A stretch of 64,000 nt of DNA from Nocardia nova SH22a (GTDB lineage: Bacteria; Actinomycetota; Actinomycetes; Mycobacteriales; Mycobacteriaceae), in assembly GCF_000523235.1 (NCBI RefSeq), contig NZ_CP006850.1:5642001-5706000 (forward strand), given 5' to 3'. The translations under genes were made by a program, and so were the position numbers. The notes under the pieces are model-generated. The model saw nothing but the letters and a program-made list of their open reading frames with translations. It was not told the origin of the DNA and searched no databases. Numbering within the stretch: position 1 is the first letter of the stretch; each line of letters starts with the position of its first letter. This document shows positions 1-8,878 of this stretch, one piece after another.

Positions 1-707
1 GCTATCGCGTCGGTAATCAGTTCGGGGCATCTAGTCTGATCAAGATCGAGATCACCGGTATGCAGGTACACGGTTCGACGCCGTGGATGGGCATCGACAC
101 CATGCCCGCGGTCGGGGCGATCCTCACCGGAATCGGACAGCTCTACCGGCAGGTGAATGCCTTCGACCCGATCACCGTCACCATCGGCCACATCCAGGAC
201 GTCGGCCGGTTCAACATCATCGGACAGACCACCACCCTGTGGGGCACCATCCGCTGCGCGGTCGAAGCCGACATGACCGAGGTGCAGAAACGGCTCGAAA
301 CCCTCGCCACACATTCGGCACAGGCCTACAACTGCTCCGCCACAGTCGAGTATCTGCAGGACGTACCTGCGGTTCACAACCTCCAGCCCTGGGTCGACGC
401 CGCTCTGCCGACACTCCACCGCGTGGTCGGAGAGGACAAGGTCGCCAACACCAGCGCGACTCTGGGATACGACGACGTCTCGGAGTTCGTCAACACCTAT
501 GGCGGGCTGTATGTGACCCTCGGCGTGCAGGACGTCGAACTCGACGACACCGGCAACCCGCGCCCGACTCCGGGCGGCCGTGGCCTGTACATGAACCACA
601 ACCCGCACTTCTACGCTGACGACGACACCCTCGTCACCGGGGTTAAGCTGCACTGCAACATGGCCTACGACCACCTCACCGGCAAGGTCGCCGCCAAAGG
701 ATCCTGA
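1..707 (+). CDS. M20-family amidohydrolase/peptidase, C-terminal part (5' end outside window)
   Basis: The frame is open from base 3 to the TGA at 705-707, so the start and the N-terminal catalytic half lie outside the window. The segment begins in what looks like the small dimerisation (lid) domain of M20 metal-dependent hydrolases: hydrophobic strand, then GMQVHGSTPWMGIDTMPA. The C-terminus returns to the catalytic domain, with a MNHNPHFYADDD block like the last metal-ligand region of the family. M20 enzymes hydrolyse amide bonds (amino-acid conjugates, N-acyl amino acids). The substrate cannot be told from this part. The gene ends just before a strong hairpin, so it is probably the last gene of its transcript. 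Confidence 0.82.
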   Translation, partial: YRVGNQFGASSLIKIEITGMQVHGSTPWMGIDTMPAVGAILTGIGQLYRQVNAFDPITVTIGHIQDVGRFNIIGQTTTLWGTIRCAVEADMTEVQKRLETLATHSAQAYNCSATVEYLQDVPAVHNLQPWVDAALPTLHRVVGEDKVANTSATLGYDDVSEFVNTYGGLYVTLGVQDVELDDTGNPRPTPGGRGLYMNHNPHFYADDDTLVTGVKLHCNMAYDHLTGKVAAKGS

Positions 708-712
708 CGTGC

Positions 713-755
713 CCCGGTGCCAGGATCGGATAGGTAGCCCGATCCTGGCACCGGG
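713..755 (+). terminator. Hairpin terminator after the amidohydrolase
   Basis: Two perfectly complementary 17-base arms (713-729 and 739-755) are separated by a 9-base loop, starting 5 bases after the stop codon. The stem core is GGTGCCAGGATCGG. No T-run follows, which is common for actinobacterial terminators. Confidence 0.8.
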
Positions 756-971
756 TGCGAGCACACCCCGCACCTCGGATTCGGATCGCCAACGAGATCC
801 GCTGTCACGACCTGAATGACGTTGGCAGGGGTCGCGGTTACTACCCGAACCCCAGATGCGACCACACCCGCGCGTCAGCGGCCTGCTTACCCTCGCTTAC
901 CAGCCGCTCCAGTGATGCCGGGCACAGCGCGCCCCTTTATCCCGGAGACAGCGCACCCCACCGTCCCGCGG

Positions 972-1277
972 GGGATCTCCCACGCATGGTCGAGCTAGGT
1001 TTCTCCCGCTCGGCGTACTGCCTAACGCAGCCGGGATCGTCGATCTTCAGCTGCCCGGCGAGGTATTCGACCAGCTCGGCGGAACATCGAGCGGATCGGT
1101 CAGGAACATGCCGAGGAAGCGGACCGTCGCCAGCTGCAGGACACACCCGAAACGGTTGTAGTCGCGGCAACGCGCCGCGATCAGCTTGCGGTCCTCGTCG
1201 TCCGGGTAGAAGAACCGGTCCAGCTCCGCCCGGGAAACGCACGCGATCGGAATGACAGTCACCGGCGCGACAGACAT
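972..1277 (-). pseudogene. Tn3-family transposase N-terminal fragment (DUF4158 region), frameshifted
   Basis: On the minus strand, reading down from about 1277, the protein runs SRAELDRFFYPDDEDRKL, then NRFGCVLQLATVRFLG and FLTDPLDVP. This is the characteristic DUF4158 start of Tn3-type transposases. Near 1083 the frame breaks. A neighbouring frame continues with AELVEYLAGQLKIDDPG and VRQYAEREK, then a second break plus a TAG interrupts it before LDHAWEI (about 972-1000). The remaining 850 or so residues of a Tn3 transposase are absent, and I see no terminal inverted repeats or resolvase. It is a dead transposon relic next to another pseudogene, marking a region of past rearrangement. Confidence 0.8.
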
Positions 1278-1716
1278 CCTCGGCTTGTGGGTCGGAACCG
1301 GTGGTGAGGGCGCGAAATTCTGGATGAGTGTGCTGACCGAGATCCGCAACCGCGGAGGCAAGGACGTGTTCTTCCTGATCTGCCATCATCTCGTTCCAGC
1401 CGCGCATCGACCAATCAGCCGGAACGCTCGACATGGTCAGGCTGCGCACCCGACGCGACGAAAGGCGCCAGCCTATAGCTGGTATTCAGCTTCGATTACC
1501 AGTCGACCACCCGAAAATCGCTGGCCATCCCCGTTCCCATGTTCACAGCGCCCCGCCGAGGACCCGAACCTGCGACATTGTTTCTGCCTGTCACAGCGGT
1601 TTACGTTCCCTCTCCCACGAGAGTTCCGGCATTTCCCCAGGTCGCACGTCGCAGGTTCGAGGCCCTCCCCCTCGAGAGTCACGGACCCGCGACACAGCCG
1701 AACCCACAGCGCGCCC
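1278..1716. other. Non-coding decayed stretch between two pseudogenes
   Basis: About 440 bases with no frame I can support. It contains two 12-base inverted copies of GTCGCAGGTTCG (around 1567 on the minus strand and 1649 on the plus strand). They resemble tRNA T-arms but do not pair as a T-stem. Otherwise I see nothing recognisable. Confidence 0.5.
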
Positions 1717-2220
1717 CGGTACGTCGAACCCATGGGCGGCGCCGACACCGTAATCGACTTGGCCCGCAACGCCTTCGACGACGGCGACCACCGATGGACC
1801 GTGCACCTGCTCGACCACGTCATCACCGCCGACCCCGAAAACAACCGCTGCCAAGACCCTGCAGGCCGACGCCTACGAACAACTCGGCTACCAAGCCGAG
1901 GGCCCGCAGTGGCGCAACGCATTCCTCACCGCCGCACTGGAACTGCGCGAAGGCACCCGCCGCGACCCTGCCCGTCGCCGCACCCGGCATCGACATGATC
2001 CTCGGCATGCCCATCGACCTCCTGTTCGACTACGCCGCCATCCGGCTCGACGGACCCGCCGCCGTCGCACACCCCATCACCGTCAACCTCGACATCGGCG
2101 ATCTCGACGGCGACCACTGTTTCCAGATCCGCCGCGGCGTGCTGCACTACTGGCCCAAACGGCTCCCCGAGCCGGACGCCACCCTCACCCTCCCGCATGC
2201 CATGTTGCACCTTCCTGGTA
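1717..2220 (+). pseudogene. Alkylsulfatase (SdsA1/BDS1-like) C-terminal remnant, frameshifted
   Basis: Three frames must be joined. The first gives [20 protein letters not shown] and [19 protein letters not shown] (1717 to about 1848). The second gives [20 protein letters not shown] and [11 protein letters not shown] (to about 1960). The third gives [40 protein letters not shown] and GVLHYW (to about 2190). These match the alkylsulfatase dimerisation domain and the SCP2-like C-terminal domain. The metallo-beta-lactamase catalytic domain is missing upstream. The family cleaves long-chain alkyl sulfates; this copy cannot make enzyme. At least two single-base frameshifts and the loss of the 5' two thirds show advanced decay. 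Confidence 0.8.
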
Positions 2221-2439
2221 CAGGCTTGCACTCTGTGGTCACCGTTGTCTCTGTCGCAGGGTTGACCGGCATGTTCGGCTACCTGTCAACGACTACTGCC
2301 GGAACTAGTAACTCATCGGCCGTCCGCAACCTGTATCAGACCCTCGGAAGTCCATAAATTCGAATCAGTTCGATGAGCCGACCAACCGGAAGATCTCGGT
2401 TCGGACGGGTCCGACCGATTCACAGGAAAGGACGATTCC

Positions 2440-3408
2440 ATGACCACCACCGCGAAACCGCTTTACTACCGAGACCAGCAAGCCTGGCGCGATCTGCAGC
2501 AATTCCTGCCCCAGCACCTCCGCCTGGACGATACGAATTCGCCCGAGGAGGATTTCTGGGAATGGCGAGGCAACACCATTCACCTCGACCGCTACCGCAA
2601 CCCGGACGCACCGGCCAAGGTGGTCCTGCACCACGGCGTCGGCACCAACGGCCGGCAGATGAGTCTGATCCTGGGCGCCCCACTGGCCCAGCGCGGTTTC
2701 GAAACCGTCGCTCTCGACAATCTCGGTTACGGTCTGACGCAGGTCGCTCCCGGCGCCGTCCCCAGCTACGACGACTGGGTCGATCTAGTCGTGGACTTCC
2801 TGGCCTACGAGCAGTCGCGCGACGACCGGCCGATCGTGCTGTACGGCCTGTCCGCGGGCGGCATGCTGACCTATCACGTCGCGGCGAAGGCACCGAAGTC
2901 GACGCTACGCGGCATCGTTGGAATGACCTTCCTCGATCAGAGAAATCAGCAGGTCAAGGACGAAACGGCACATGACCTCCTCACCGCCCGGCTGGGTGGC
3001 CCGCTGATGGGGGCCCTCACCCACACGCCGATTCGGAGCATGAGGTACCCGATGACACTGGCCTCCAAGATGTCGGCGCTGGTCAACGACAAGGCCGCGC
3101 TGAAGGTGATGACCCGCGACCGCACCTCCGGCGGCAACTGGGTTCCGGTCCGGTTCCTGGCCTCGTACATGAATTACCAGCCCGCGGTCGAGCCTGCCGA
3201 TTTCGACGCCTGTCCCGTGCTGCTCACCCAGCCCGCGCAGGACCGCTGGTCGCCGTTGCACCTGAGCCAGCCCGTCCTCACGCCCATCACCAAGGTGCCG
3301 GTGCAGACCGTCCTACTGGAGAACGCGGGTCACTACCCCATCGAGGAGCCCGGCCTGCAGCAGATGCAGGACGCCATCGCCGAGTTCGTCACCAAATACA
3401 CGCAGTAG
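2440..3408 (+). CDS. Alpha/beta hydrolase (paralogue of the one at 5860-6843)
   Basis: A 322-residue alpha/beta-hydrolase fold protein. The nucleophile elbow is GLSAGG (Ser138), the oxyanion-side motif is LHHGVG (63-68), and the catalytic His is probably His298 in NAGHYPIEEPG. It has no signal peptide and is likely cytoplasmic. An AGGAAAGG ribosome site precedes ATG 2440. It shares long identical blocks (AWRDLQQFLP, FWEWRGN, HHGVGTNGRQM, DDRPIVLYGLSAGGM, GIVGMTFLDQR) with the minus-strand hydrolase 2.5 kb away, so the two arose by duplication. A substrate cannot be assigned; esters or lactones are plausible. The AraC-type regulator directly downstream is the likely controller. Confidence 0.85.
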   Translation: MTTTAKPLYYRDQQAWRDLQQFLPQHLRLDDTNSPEEDFWEWRGNTIHLDRYRNPDAPAKVVLHHGVGTNGRQMSLILGAPLAQRGFETVALDNLGYGLTQVAPGAVPSYDDWVDLVVDFLAYEQSRDDRPIVLYGLSAGGMLTYHVAAKAPKSTLRGIVGMTFLDQRNQQVKDETAHDLLTARLGGPLMGALTHTPIRSMRYPMTLASKMSALVNDKAALKVMTRDRTSGGNWVPVRFLASYMNYQPAVEPADFDACPVLLTQPAQDRWSPLHLSQPVLTPITKVPVQTVLLENAGHYPIEEPGLQQMQDAIAEFVTKYTQ

Positions 3409-3463
3409 CCGGTAGCACGATCATGGAGTTACTAGAATCGGCAAGGCACTGTCCATCCGGTTC

Positions 3464-4510
3464 TTGGGAGCTTCCGTGGTTCACTGGAACACCCCGCGTT
3501 CGGCCATGGGCGCTCTGCTCATGGCCGAACTCGGTCGCGAGAACGGCCTCACCACCCACGCCTGCCTGCGTGGCAGCGGTCTCACCCAGGCCCAGTTGTC
3601 CGATCCGAGCGCCGTCGTGTACGCGAGCGACGAACTGGCCGTGGTCGCCAACCTGGTCCGGGAACTCGGAGACCCGCCGGGTCTGGGGGTCACCGCCGGT
3701 ACCCGCTTCCGCCTGACGTCCTACGGACTCTGGGGGTTCGCCCTCGTCAGCAGCCCGACACTGCGGTCGGCGATCCGGGTCGGCTTCCAGTTCGGGGAGC
3801 TTAGCTTCTCCCTGAGCGAGACCTCCGCGCGCTCGATGAACGGTGAATTCCAATTGCTGCTGGAGCCGCTCGCGATCCCACCGCAACTCCGGCGCTTCAC
3901 CATCGAGCGCGACGCGGCGGGCATCCAGACCCTGCACCGCGACCTGCTCGCCACACCGACGGCCCTGACCCGGGTGAGCTTCACCTTCCCCGCCCCCGCG
4001 GCCGACGAGATATCGCTCTACGAGGAAGTATTCGGTATGCGACCGGAATTCGACGCCGAGGAGAACGTCCTCGCCTTCGACGAACGGCTCGCGGATGCGC
4101 CACTGCCGCAGGCGAACGAGCAGACGGCCGCCATCGCGTTGGAACATTGCCGCGACCTGCTCGACCGGCGCCGCGCGCGCACCGGCACCGCCGGACAGGT
4201 CCGCGACCTCCTGCTCGAGCGCCTGAACGAACCACCCGACGCCGCCGCGATAGCGGATTCGCTGCACATGAGCGAGCGCACTTTACGTCACCACCTCGCT
4301 CAGGAAGGCACCTCCTACCGTGCGTTACTGGACGAGATCCGCGAGCGCCTCGCCGAGGAAATGCTCGTCGCGCAAGGTCTGCCGGTCGCCGAAATCGCGC
4401 ACAGACTCGGCTACGTCGAGGTGTCGAGCTTCTCCCAGGCATTCCGACGCTGGAAAGGTATGGGGCCCCGGGCCTTCCGGCAATTGCAGCCGGCGACCGT
4501 GAACGCGTAG
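3464..4510 (+). CDS. AraC-family regulator with N-terminal ligand-binding domain (VirS/ArgR-type)
   Basis: A 348-residue protein with a long N-terminal sensing domain (about 10-200, arabinose_bd/PF12625-like) and two C-terminal helix-turn-helix motifs. The HTHs are AIADSLHMSERTLRHHL and, after it, VAEIAHRLGYVEVSSFSQAF with the GMGPRAFR tail typical of AraC. This architecture matches mycobacterial VirS-type activators that respond to a small acidic or aromatic ligand. The listed start is TTG 3464; GTG 3476, four codons on, is an alternative. A TAGAAT -10-like hexamer lies at 3433. It follows the hydrolase by 55 bases on the same strand, so it probably activates that gene or the one at 5860. 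Confidence 0.85.
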   Translation: MGASVVHWNTPRSAMGALLMAELGRENGLTTHACLRGSGLTQAQLSDPSAVVYASDELAVVANLVRELGDPPGLGVTAGTRFRLTSYGLWGFALVSSPTLRSAIRVGFQFGELSFSLSETSARSMNGEFQLLLEPLAIPPQLRRFTIERDAAGIQTLHRDLLATPTALTRVSFTFPAPAADEISLYEEVFGMRPEFDAEENVLAFDERLADAPLPQANEQTAAIALEHCRDLLDRRRARTGTAGQVRDLLLERLNEPPDAAAIADSLHMSERTLRHHLAQEGTSYRALLDEIRERLAEEMLVAQGLPVAEIAHRLGYVEVSSFSQAFRRWKGMGPRAFRQLQPATVNA

Positions 4511-4520
4511 CGACCCGGAA

Positions 4521-4544
4521 CGTCCGGCCGTCACCGACCGGACG
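4521..4544. terminator. Possible bidirectional terminator between convergent genes
   Basis: CGTCCGG (4521-4527) pairs with CCGGACG (4538-4544) around a 10-base loop. It sits just after the AraC gene and overlaps the stop of the convergent membrane-protein gene. Confidence 0.4.
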
Positions 4545-5835
4545 CCGGTGCGCGGTGCAGTTCCTTGCGATCGTAGATTCCGGTCACCACCGCACCGAGG
4601 ACGAGCCCGACCGACAGCCCCAGCAGGGTCATCCAGGCCGAACGGCTCAACCCCGCCGCACCGTCGCCGTCGAAGTACAGGATCGCGCGCACACCGAGAT
4701 ACACCTGGTGCATCGGTTCGAAATTCGCCAGCCACGCAAGGGATTTCGGGATCGCTTCGACCGGCACGGTCCCTCCGGACGACGGCAGACCCAGCACGAT
4801 GAACAGAACGAGGTTGACCAGCAACCCCATGGTGCCCAGCGCCGACACGATCGACAATGCGGTGACACCGACCGCGACGATCGCGAATGTGGTGTACAGA
4901 AACAACAGAAGCGGGCGGGCGATGGGCATTCCGAGCCCATATCCGATGGACATGAAGATGCCGGAGACGACCGGGGCGACACCGGCAATGACGGCCCACT
5001 TCACCAGCAGCGTTCGCAATCGCGAAATCTGTATGGAGGGACGGTGCTGGTACCAGGGACCGAACTCGGTAGGCGCGAACCCCAACGACGAATCGACCAT
5101 TCCGTTGATCACCATCGCACCGGTGAATCCGGCCAGCAGAACCATCACCGTGTAGAAGAAGGCGGTGAGCCCGTTGCCGGTGCCGGCGGGCAACGGATGG
5201 TACGGCGTCACGGCAACGTCGATGGGCTCGGCCAGCATCAACCGGCTCAGCCCGGCCGGCTGTGCGGCGCCGCCGCCGGGCGCTTGCAGCTGGGTATTCA
5301 CCATGGTGGTGAGTTGCCTGCCGACCGCGTCGTTGGCCTGCTTCAACGCCGTTTCCGCGATGTTCTGCACGATCTGCGCTCCGGACGTTCCGGTCCTCGG
5401 ATTCGTGTATATCGCGATCCGGGGCTGGCTGACATCTCCCGGAACAACGCTCGCGGTGGCGAATATGCCCAGTCGCTTGGTGAAGTCGCTCGGTATGACT
5501 ATCGCGCCGTACACCCGTGCGGAATCCAACTGCTGCTGGGCCGCGTTGATTCCGAGCACGCGCAAGTCGACCTTGTCCGCCGGAATCTGTTGCACGAGAG
5601 CGTCACTGATCTGTCTACCCACATCCGCCCGCTGCCCGTTGATCACATCCCCGGTGTCCTGATCGACCAGCGCGACGGGAAAGTCGTGCAGATGTTCGGC
5701 AGGATCCACCACGTACGCCATGTACATGGTGGCCAGCAAGGCCATGAGCAGCGACACCACCACGGCCGGCGGCAGCCAGACCCGCACGTGCGAGCGCCGC
5801 TTGCCGGGCGTATCGGATTCCGCCGAGTTGGTCAT
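4531..5835 (-). CDS. DUF3533/YhgE-like ABC-2-type membrane protein
   Basis: 434 residues with the layout of the YhgE/Pip and SNG1 (DUF3533) group. There is one N-terminal membrane helix (about 18-43), an extracytoplasmic domain of about 190 residues beginning HDFPVALVDQDTGD, and five hydrophobic segments between about 238 and 425. The extracellular part carries the AIVIPSDFTKRL motif seen in these proteins. No ATPase is encoded nearby. Relatives are linked to export of lipids or toxic compounds and to phage adsorption in other bacteria; the function here is unknown. It lies on the same strand as the downstream-facing hydrolase/TetR pair, with 24 bases to the upstream hydrolase stop, so it is probably in their operon. 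Confidence 0.75.
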   Translation of the reverse strand: MTNSAESDTPGKRRSHVRVWLPPAVVVSLLMALLATMYMAYVVDPAEHLHDFPVALVDQDTGDVINGQRADVGRQISDALVQQIPADKVDLRVLGINAAQQQLDSARVYGAIVIPSDFTKRLGIFATASVVPGDVSQPRIAIYTNPRTGTSGAQIVQNIAETALKQANDAVGRQLTTMVNTQLQAPGGGAAQPAGLSRLMLAEPIDVAVTPYHPLPAGTGNGLTAFFYTVMVLLAGFTGAMVINGMVDSSLGFAPTEFGPWYQHRPSIQISRLRTLLVKWAVIAGVAPVVSGIFMSIGYGLGMPIARPLLLFLYTTFAIVAVGVTALSIVSALGTMGLLVNLVLFIVLGLPSSGGTVPVEAIPKSLAWLANFEPMHQVYLGVRAILYFDGDGAAGLSRSAWMTLLGLSVGLVLGAVVTGIYDRKELHRAPASGR

Positions 5836-5859
5836 GTCAGCGCTCCGGACATTCTGCGA

Positions 5860-6843
5860 TCAGGGATTCGTTCCGGTGACCTCGCGGACGAACGCGTCGA
5901 TGGATTCCTGCATCCGGGTCAGGCCCGGTTCCTCGAGCGGGTAGTGCCCGGCGTTCTCCAGCATCACCAGTTTCACCGGCACCTTGTCGATGGGGTCGAG
6001 GACCGGTTTGCTCAATTCCAATGGCGTCCAGCGGTCCTCGGCGGGCTGGGTGTGCAGGATCGGGCAGATGTCGAAGTCCGGCGGTTCGATATCGGGGGCG
6101 TAGGTGTGGTAGGTGTCGAGGAATTTCATCGTGGCCACGTTGCCCGCCGAAGTCTTGTCCGCCAGAAAGACTTTCATCGCGTCCTCGTCATTGCACAGTG
6201 CGCTCATCTTCGATGCCATCGCCATCGGGTATTCCATGCCCTTCATCGGCGAGTGGGCGAGCATCTCGATGCCCTTGGTTCCGACGGTGGCACTGAACTT
6301 GTCGTGCGCGGTCGCCTGCCACACTTCCTTGCGGCGTTGGTCGAGAAAGGTCATCCCGACGATCCCGCTCAGTGTTCCCCGTGGCGCGTGCGCGGCGACG
6401 TCATATGTCACCATGCCACCGGCGGACAGGCCGTAGAGCACGATCGGGCGGTCGTCGCGGGTCTTCTCGTGGGCCAGATAGTCGGTGACCATCTGGATCC
6501 AGTCGTCGTAACCGAAGGTGTCGCTCTGCAACACCTGGGTCAGGCCGTAACCGAGGTTGTCGAGGGCGGTGACCTCCCAGCCGCGATCGGCCAGGGTTTT
6601 GCCGAGGATCAAGTTCATCTGGCGGCCGTTGGTGCCGACACCGTGGTGCAGGATCACCTTCGCCGGGGCCTCCGGTTTCGGGTAGCGGTCCAGGTGGATA
6701 TTGTTGCCGCGCCACTCCCAGAACTCCTCGGTGGGCATATCGGCCTCCGATTCGAGGCGCAGGCGTTCCGGAAGGAACTGCTGCAGGTCGCGCCAAGCGG
6801 ACTGCTCACTGTAGAGGGTGGCGGATTCTGATGTGTGCTTCAT
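5860..6843 (-). CDS. Alpha/beta hydrolase (paralogue of 2440-3408)
   Basis: 327 residues from ATG 6843, chosen because GAGGAG stands seven bases before it; a longer frame to 6894 has no ribosome site. Nucleophile Ser140 lies in GLSAGG, the oxyanion motif is LHHGVG, and the likely catalytic His300 lies in NAGHYPLEEPG. It aligns end to end with the hydrolase at 2440, with insertions only near residues 34 and 107. It lies 31 bases after a TetR gene, so it is probably co-transcribed with, and repressed by, that regulator. The paralogue is instead next to an AraC-type regulator, so the two copies seem to be wired to different signals. Confidence 0.85.
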   Translation of the reverse strand: MKHTSESATLYSEQSAWRDLQQFLPERLRLESEADMPTEEFWEWRGNNIHLDRYPKPEAPAKVILHHGVGTNGRQMNLILGKTLADRGWEVTALDNLGYGLTQVLQSDTFGYDDWIQMVTDYLAHEKTRDDRPIVLYGLSAGGMVTYDVAAHAPRGTLSGIVGMTFLDQRRKEVWQATAHDKFSATVGTKGIEMLAHSPMKGMEYPMAMASKMSALCNDEDAMKVFLADKTSAGNVATMKFLDTYHTYAPDIEPPDFDICPILHTQPAEDRWTPLELSKPVLDPIDKVPVKLVMLENAGHYPLEEPGLTRMQESIDAFVREVTGTNP

Positions 6844-6874
6844 CGAACTCCTCTTTCTCCAGTGGTGGCCCCTG

Positions 6875-7450
6875 CTACGGGGGTCGATCGGCAATTTCCG
6901 GGCAGATCAACACGATGGCCTCACGGAGAAGCCGGCGGGCCCGGTCGGGGTCTTTCAGATCGGATTCCAGGCCTCGGGTGAGAGCGAGCAGGATGTCGGT
7001 GCGCTCGCGAGCGACCGCCACCGGCAACGTTTCCACGAGCACCCCGACAGTGAGGTCGGTCAGGGCCTGTATGTAGTCCTGCGCCAGGTCGGCGATCAGA
7101 CGGGTGTCCTCCGCCAGCAGCGCCTCGGCATGATGCGGGCTGTCACGATGAAGTTTGACGGCGACGCCGAGCTTGACGTCGAGGATGCCGAAGACACGTT
7201 CGGCCACCGTGCCGTCCCTGCGCGCGGCGTCACCGGCGGCGGCGGTGGCCGTCTTGAGCATGTTCGCGGCCACTTTGCGGAATGCGTCGTTCTTGTCCGT
7301 GACGAAGCGGTACACGACCGGCCTGGTGCGCCGGAGTTCACGCGCGATGTCTTCCATCGTGGTCCGATGCAGCCCGTGACGCGTGAAGCAGGCGTAGGCA
7401 GCCGACAGCACGTCCAACTCCCGCACCGCCGATTGCCGACCGTTTGCCAT
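6875..7450 (-). CDS. TetR-family transcriptional regulator
   Basis: 191 residues. The N-terminal helix-turn-helix is at about 14-58 (LDVLSAAYACFTRHGLHRTT, then MEDIARELRRTRPVVYRFVT). The C-terminal ligand domain shows no recognisable subfamily. A near-consensus promoter lies immediately upstream, with its predicted transcript start only a few bases before the ATG, so the mRNA may be leaderless; no ribosome site is visible. It is the first gene of a short minus-strand unit with the hydrolase at 5860 and probably the membrane protein at 4531, and most likely represses that unit. Confidence 0.85.
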   Translation of the reverse strand: MANGRQSAVRELDVLSAAYACFTRHGLHRTTMEDIARELRRTRPVVYRFVTDKNDAFRKVAANMLKTATAAAGDAARRDGTVAERVFGILDVKLGVAVKLHRDSPHHAEALLAEDTRLIADLAQDYIQALTDLTVGVLVETLPVAVARERTDILLALTRGLESDLKDPDRARRLLREAIVLICPEIADRPP

Positions 7451-7457
7451 AGGTTAC

Positions 7458-7486
7458 ACAATGAGCATGAAATGAAAGTTTGTCAA
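7458..7486 (-). promoter_or_regulatory. Predicted promoter of the TetR-hydrolase unit
   Basis: On the minus strand, TTGACA (7481-7486, perfect -35) is followed after exactly 17 bases by CATTGT (7458-7463). The expected start of transcription falls within a few bases of the TetR ATG at 7450. The -35 overlaps the 3' end of the upstream kinase-like gene. Confidence 0.5.
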
Positions 7487-8877
7487 TGACGAATACGGCA
7501 AATATCAGTCTCGGACCGCCACCGCTGCTCCAGTTCTCCCAGTTCGGTGCGAGGCATGTCTCCGTACAGCCATTCCCGCGCGATCCGGTGCCAATTCGCC
7601 CGCGCGCCCAACCGACCCAGCAGACCGACGGCGGCGTATTCGACTCGGCGCGCGAAAGTGAAGTCGGCAGAGAGTCGTTCGCGCCGCCACCGATCGAAAT
7701 AGCCCCGGCGCGGATCGACCGTGGCCAGTACGGCATTCGTTGCGGTTTCGCCCGTGATTCCGATTTCCGCGTCGGTCAGATACCAGGCCGAGACCTCGCG
7801 CAGATATCGCAGGCACTCGTCCGGGGTCACATCCGAATCACGTTTCAGCACACCGTAATCGACCAGCAGTTGCCGCAGATCCGCGCCGCGGTATTCACAC
7901 GCGGCGCGAGCGCATTCGTTCTCGAGCGTCACCGAAGCGGGTGCCATCTCCTTGAACAGCCCGTAGTCGAGAAAGACGACTTTGCCGTCCGGATCGAGCA
8001 GAACGTTGCCCGGGTGCGGGTCACCCGGAAACCGCCCATGGCGCGCCATGGATCCCATATAGAACCGAAAGATGATCTCTCCCAACCGGTCTCGATCATC
8101 CTGCGGTAAGGCCACCATGTCGTCGAACCCCGATGCCTCGATGTGATCGCTCACCAGTACGTGCGCACCGCACAACTCGGGCACGACATTCGGGACGAGG
8201 ATGAACGGATGGCCGCGGAATGCCTCCGCGACAGCGGTCTGGTGTCGCGCCTCGATGCGGTAGTCCACCTCGGCGGCGAAATGTATCGCCAGCTCGTTCA
8301 TCAATGCGCTGTCGGCGAGCGCCGGCGCGATGGATCTCGACATGCGCAGGGCCAGTGACAGATTCTTCACATCCGCCCGCACGGCGGTATCGATGCCGGG
8401 GTACTGGATTTTCACCGCGACCGGTCGCCCGTCCGCCAGGCGCGCTCGATACACCTGCCCGATCGACGCGGCCGCGATCGGCGCCGGATCGAATTCGTCG
8501 AACGCCTCGTCCAAGGACCGCCCGAGGTCGCTTTCGAAGACGGCGCGCATACGGTCGAACGGCAACTGCGGCGCCTGATCGCACAGCGTTGCGACCTTGT
8601 CGCGGAATCGATCCCGGTATTGCTCGGGGATGATGCTCAGATCGATCATCGACAGGGTCTGGCCGGCTTTCATCGCCAGGCCTTTCATGCTGCCGAGCAC
8701 GGTGACGAGGTCGTCGGCGGCCTCGAAGACCGCGCGCTCCGCCTCGGCGTGGGCGGCCTCGCCGGAGTCCCGACCGGCGGTGAGTTTGAGCCCGGCGCCG
8801 CGACGCGCCTGGGTCGCCGCCAGCTTGCCGAGTTTCGCCCCGCGGCGCACGCGGGATGTGGGAATCCGATCTGCCAT
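7483..8877 (-). CDS. ABC1/UbiB-like atypical kinase (copy 1)
   Basis: 464 residues from ATG 8877, one base after the preceding TetR stop; the longer frame to 8904 lacks a ribosome site and does not fit the paralogue's start. It has all family signatures: KxGQ (Lys70-Gln73), the Ala-rich loop AAASIGQVYRARL (135-147), Lys156 in VAVKIQ, the catalytic GDPHPGN (285-291) and LDYGL (303-307) in place of DFG. Family members bind ATP and support quinone or lipid metabolism, often with little protein-kinase activity. It shares length and many blocks with the kinase at 11995. It is co-directional with the TetR, reductase and PF10118 genes upstream, which suggests a redox or lipid role. Confidence 0.9.
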   Translation of the reverse strand: MADRIPTSRVRRGAKLGKLAATQARRGAGLKLTAGRDSGEAAHAEAERAVFEAADDLVTVLGSMKGLAMKAGQTLSMIDLSIIPEQYRDRFRDKVATLCDQAPQLPFDRMRAVFESDLGRSLDEAFDEFDPAPIAAASIGQVYRARLADGRPVAVKIQYPGIDTAVRADVKNLSLALRMSRSIAPALADSALMNELAIHFAAEVDYRIEARHQTAVAEAFRGHPFILVPNVVPELCGAHVLVSDHIEASGFDDMVALPQDDRDRLGEIIFRFYMGSMARHGRFPGDPHPGNVLLDPDGKVVFLDYGLFKEMAPASVTLENECARAACEYRGADLRQLLVDYGVLKRDSDVTPDECLRYLREVSAWYLTDAEIGITGETATNAVLATVDPRRGYFDRWRRERLSADFTFARRVEYAAVGLLGRLGARANWHRIAREWLYGDMPRTELGELEQRWRSETDICRIRH

Positions 8878-8878
8878 C

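Noticed and set aside
937..1449. Intact 170-codon minus-strand gene
   Set aside because: Only the last third matches a protein family (Tn3 transposase), and the preceding part of the match is in another frame, so it is a frameshifted relic.
1560..1665. Two tRNA-like T-arm sequences (GGTTCGGGTCC on the minus strand, GGTTCGAGGCC on the plus strand)
   Set aside because: Neither has a pairing five-base T-stem, and no D-arm, anticodon arm or acceptor stem is found around them.
4147..6831. Very long plus-strand open frame (894 codons)
   Set aside because: Its sequence is low-complexity Arg/His/Gly/Pro with no domain, and it lies antisense to the AraC end, the membrane protein and the hydrolase, all clear genes. 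It is a GC-rich shadow frame.
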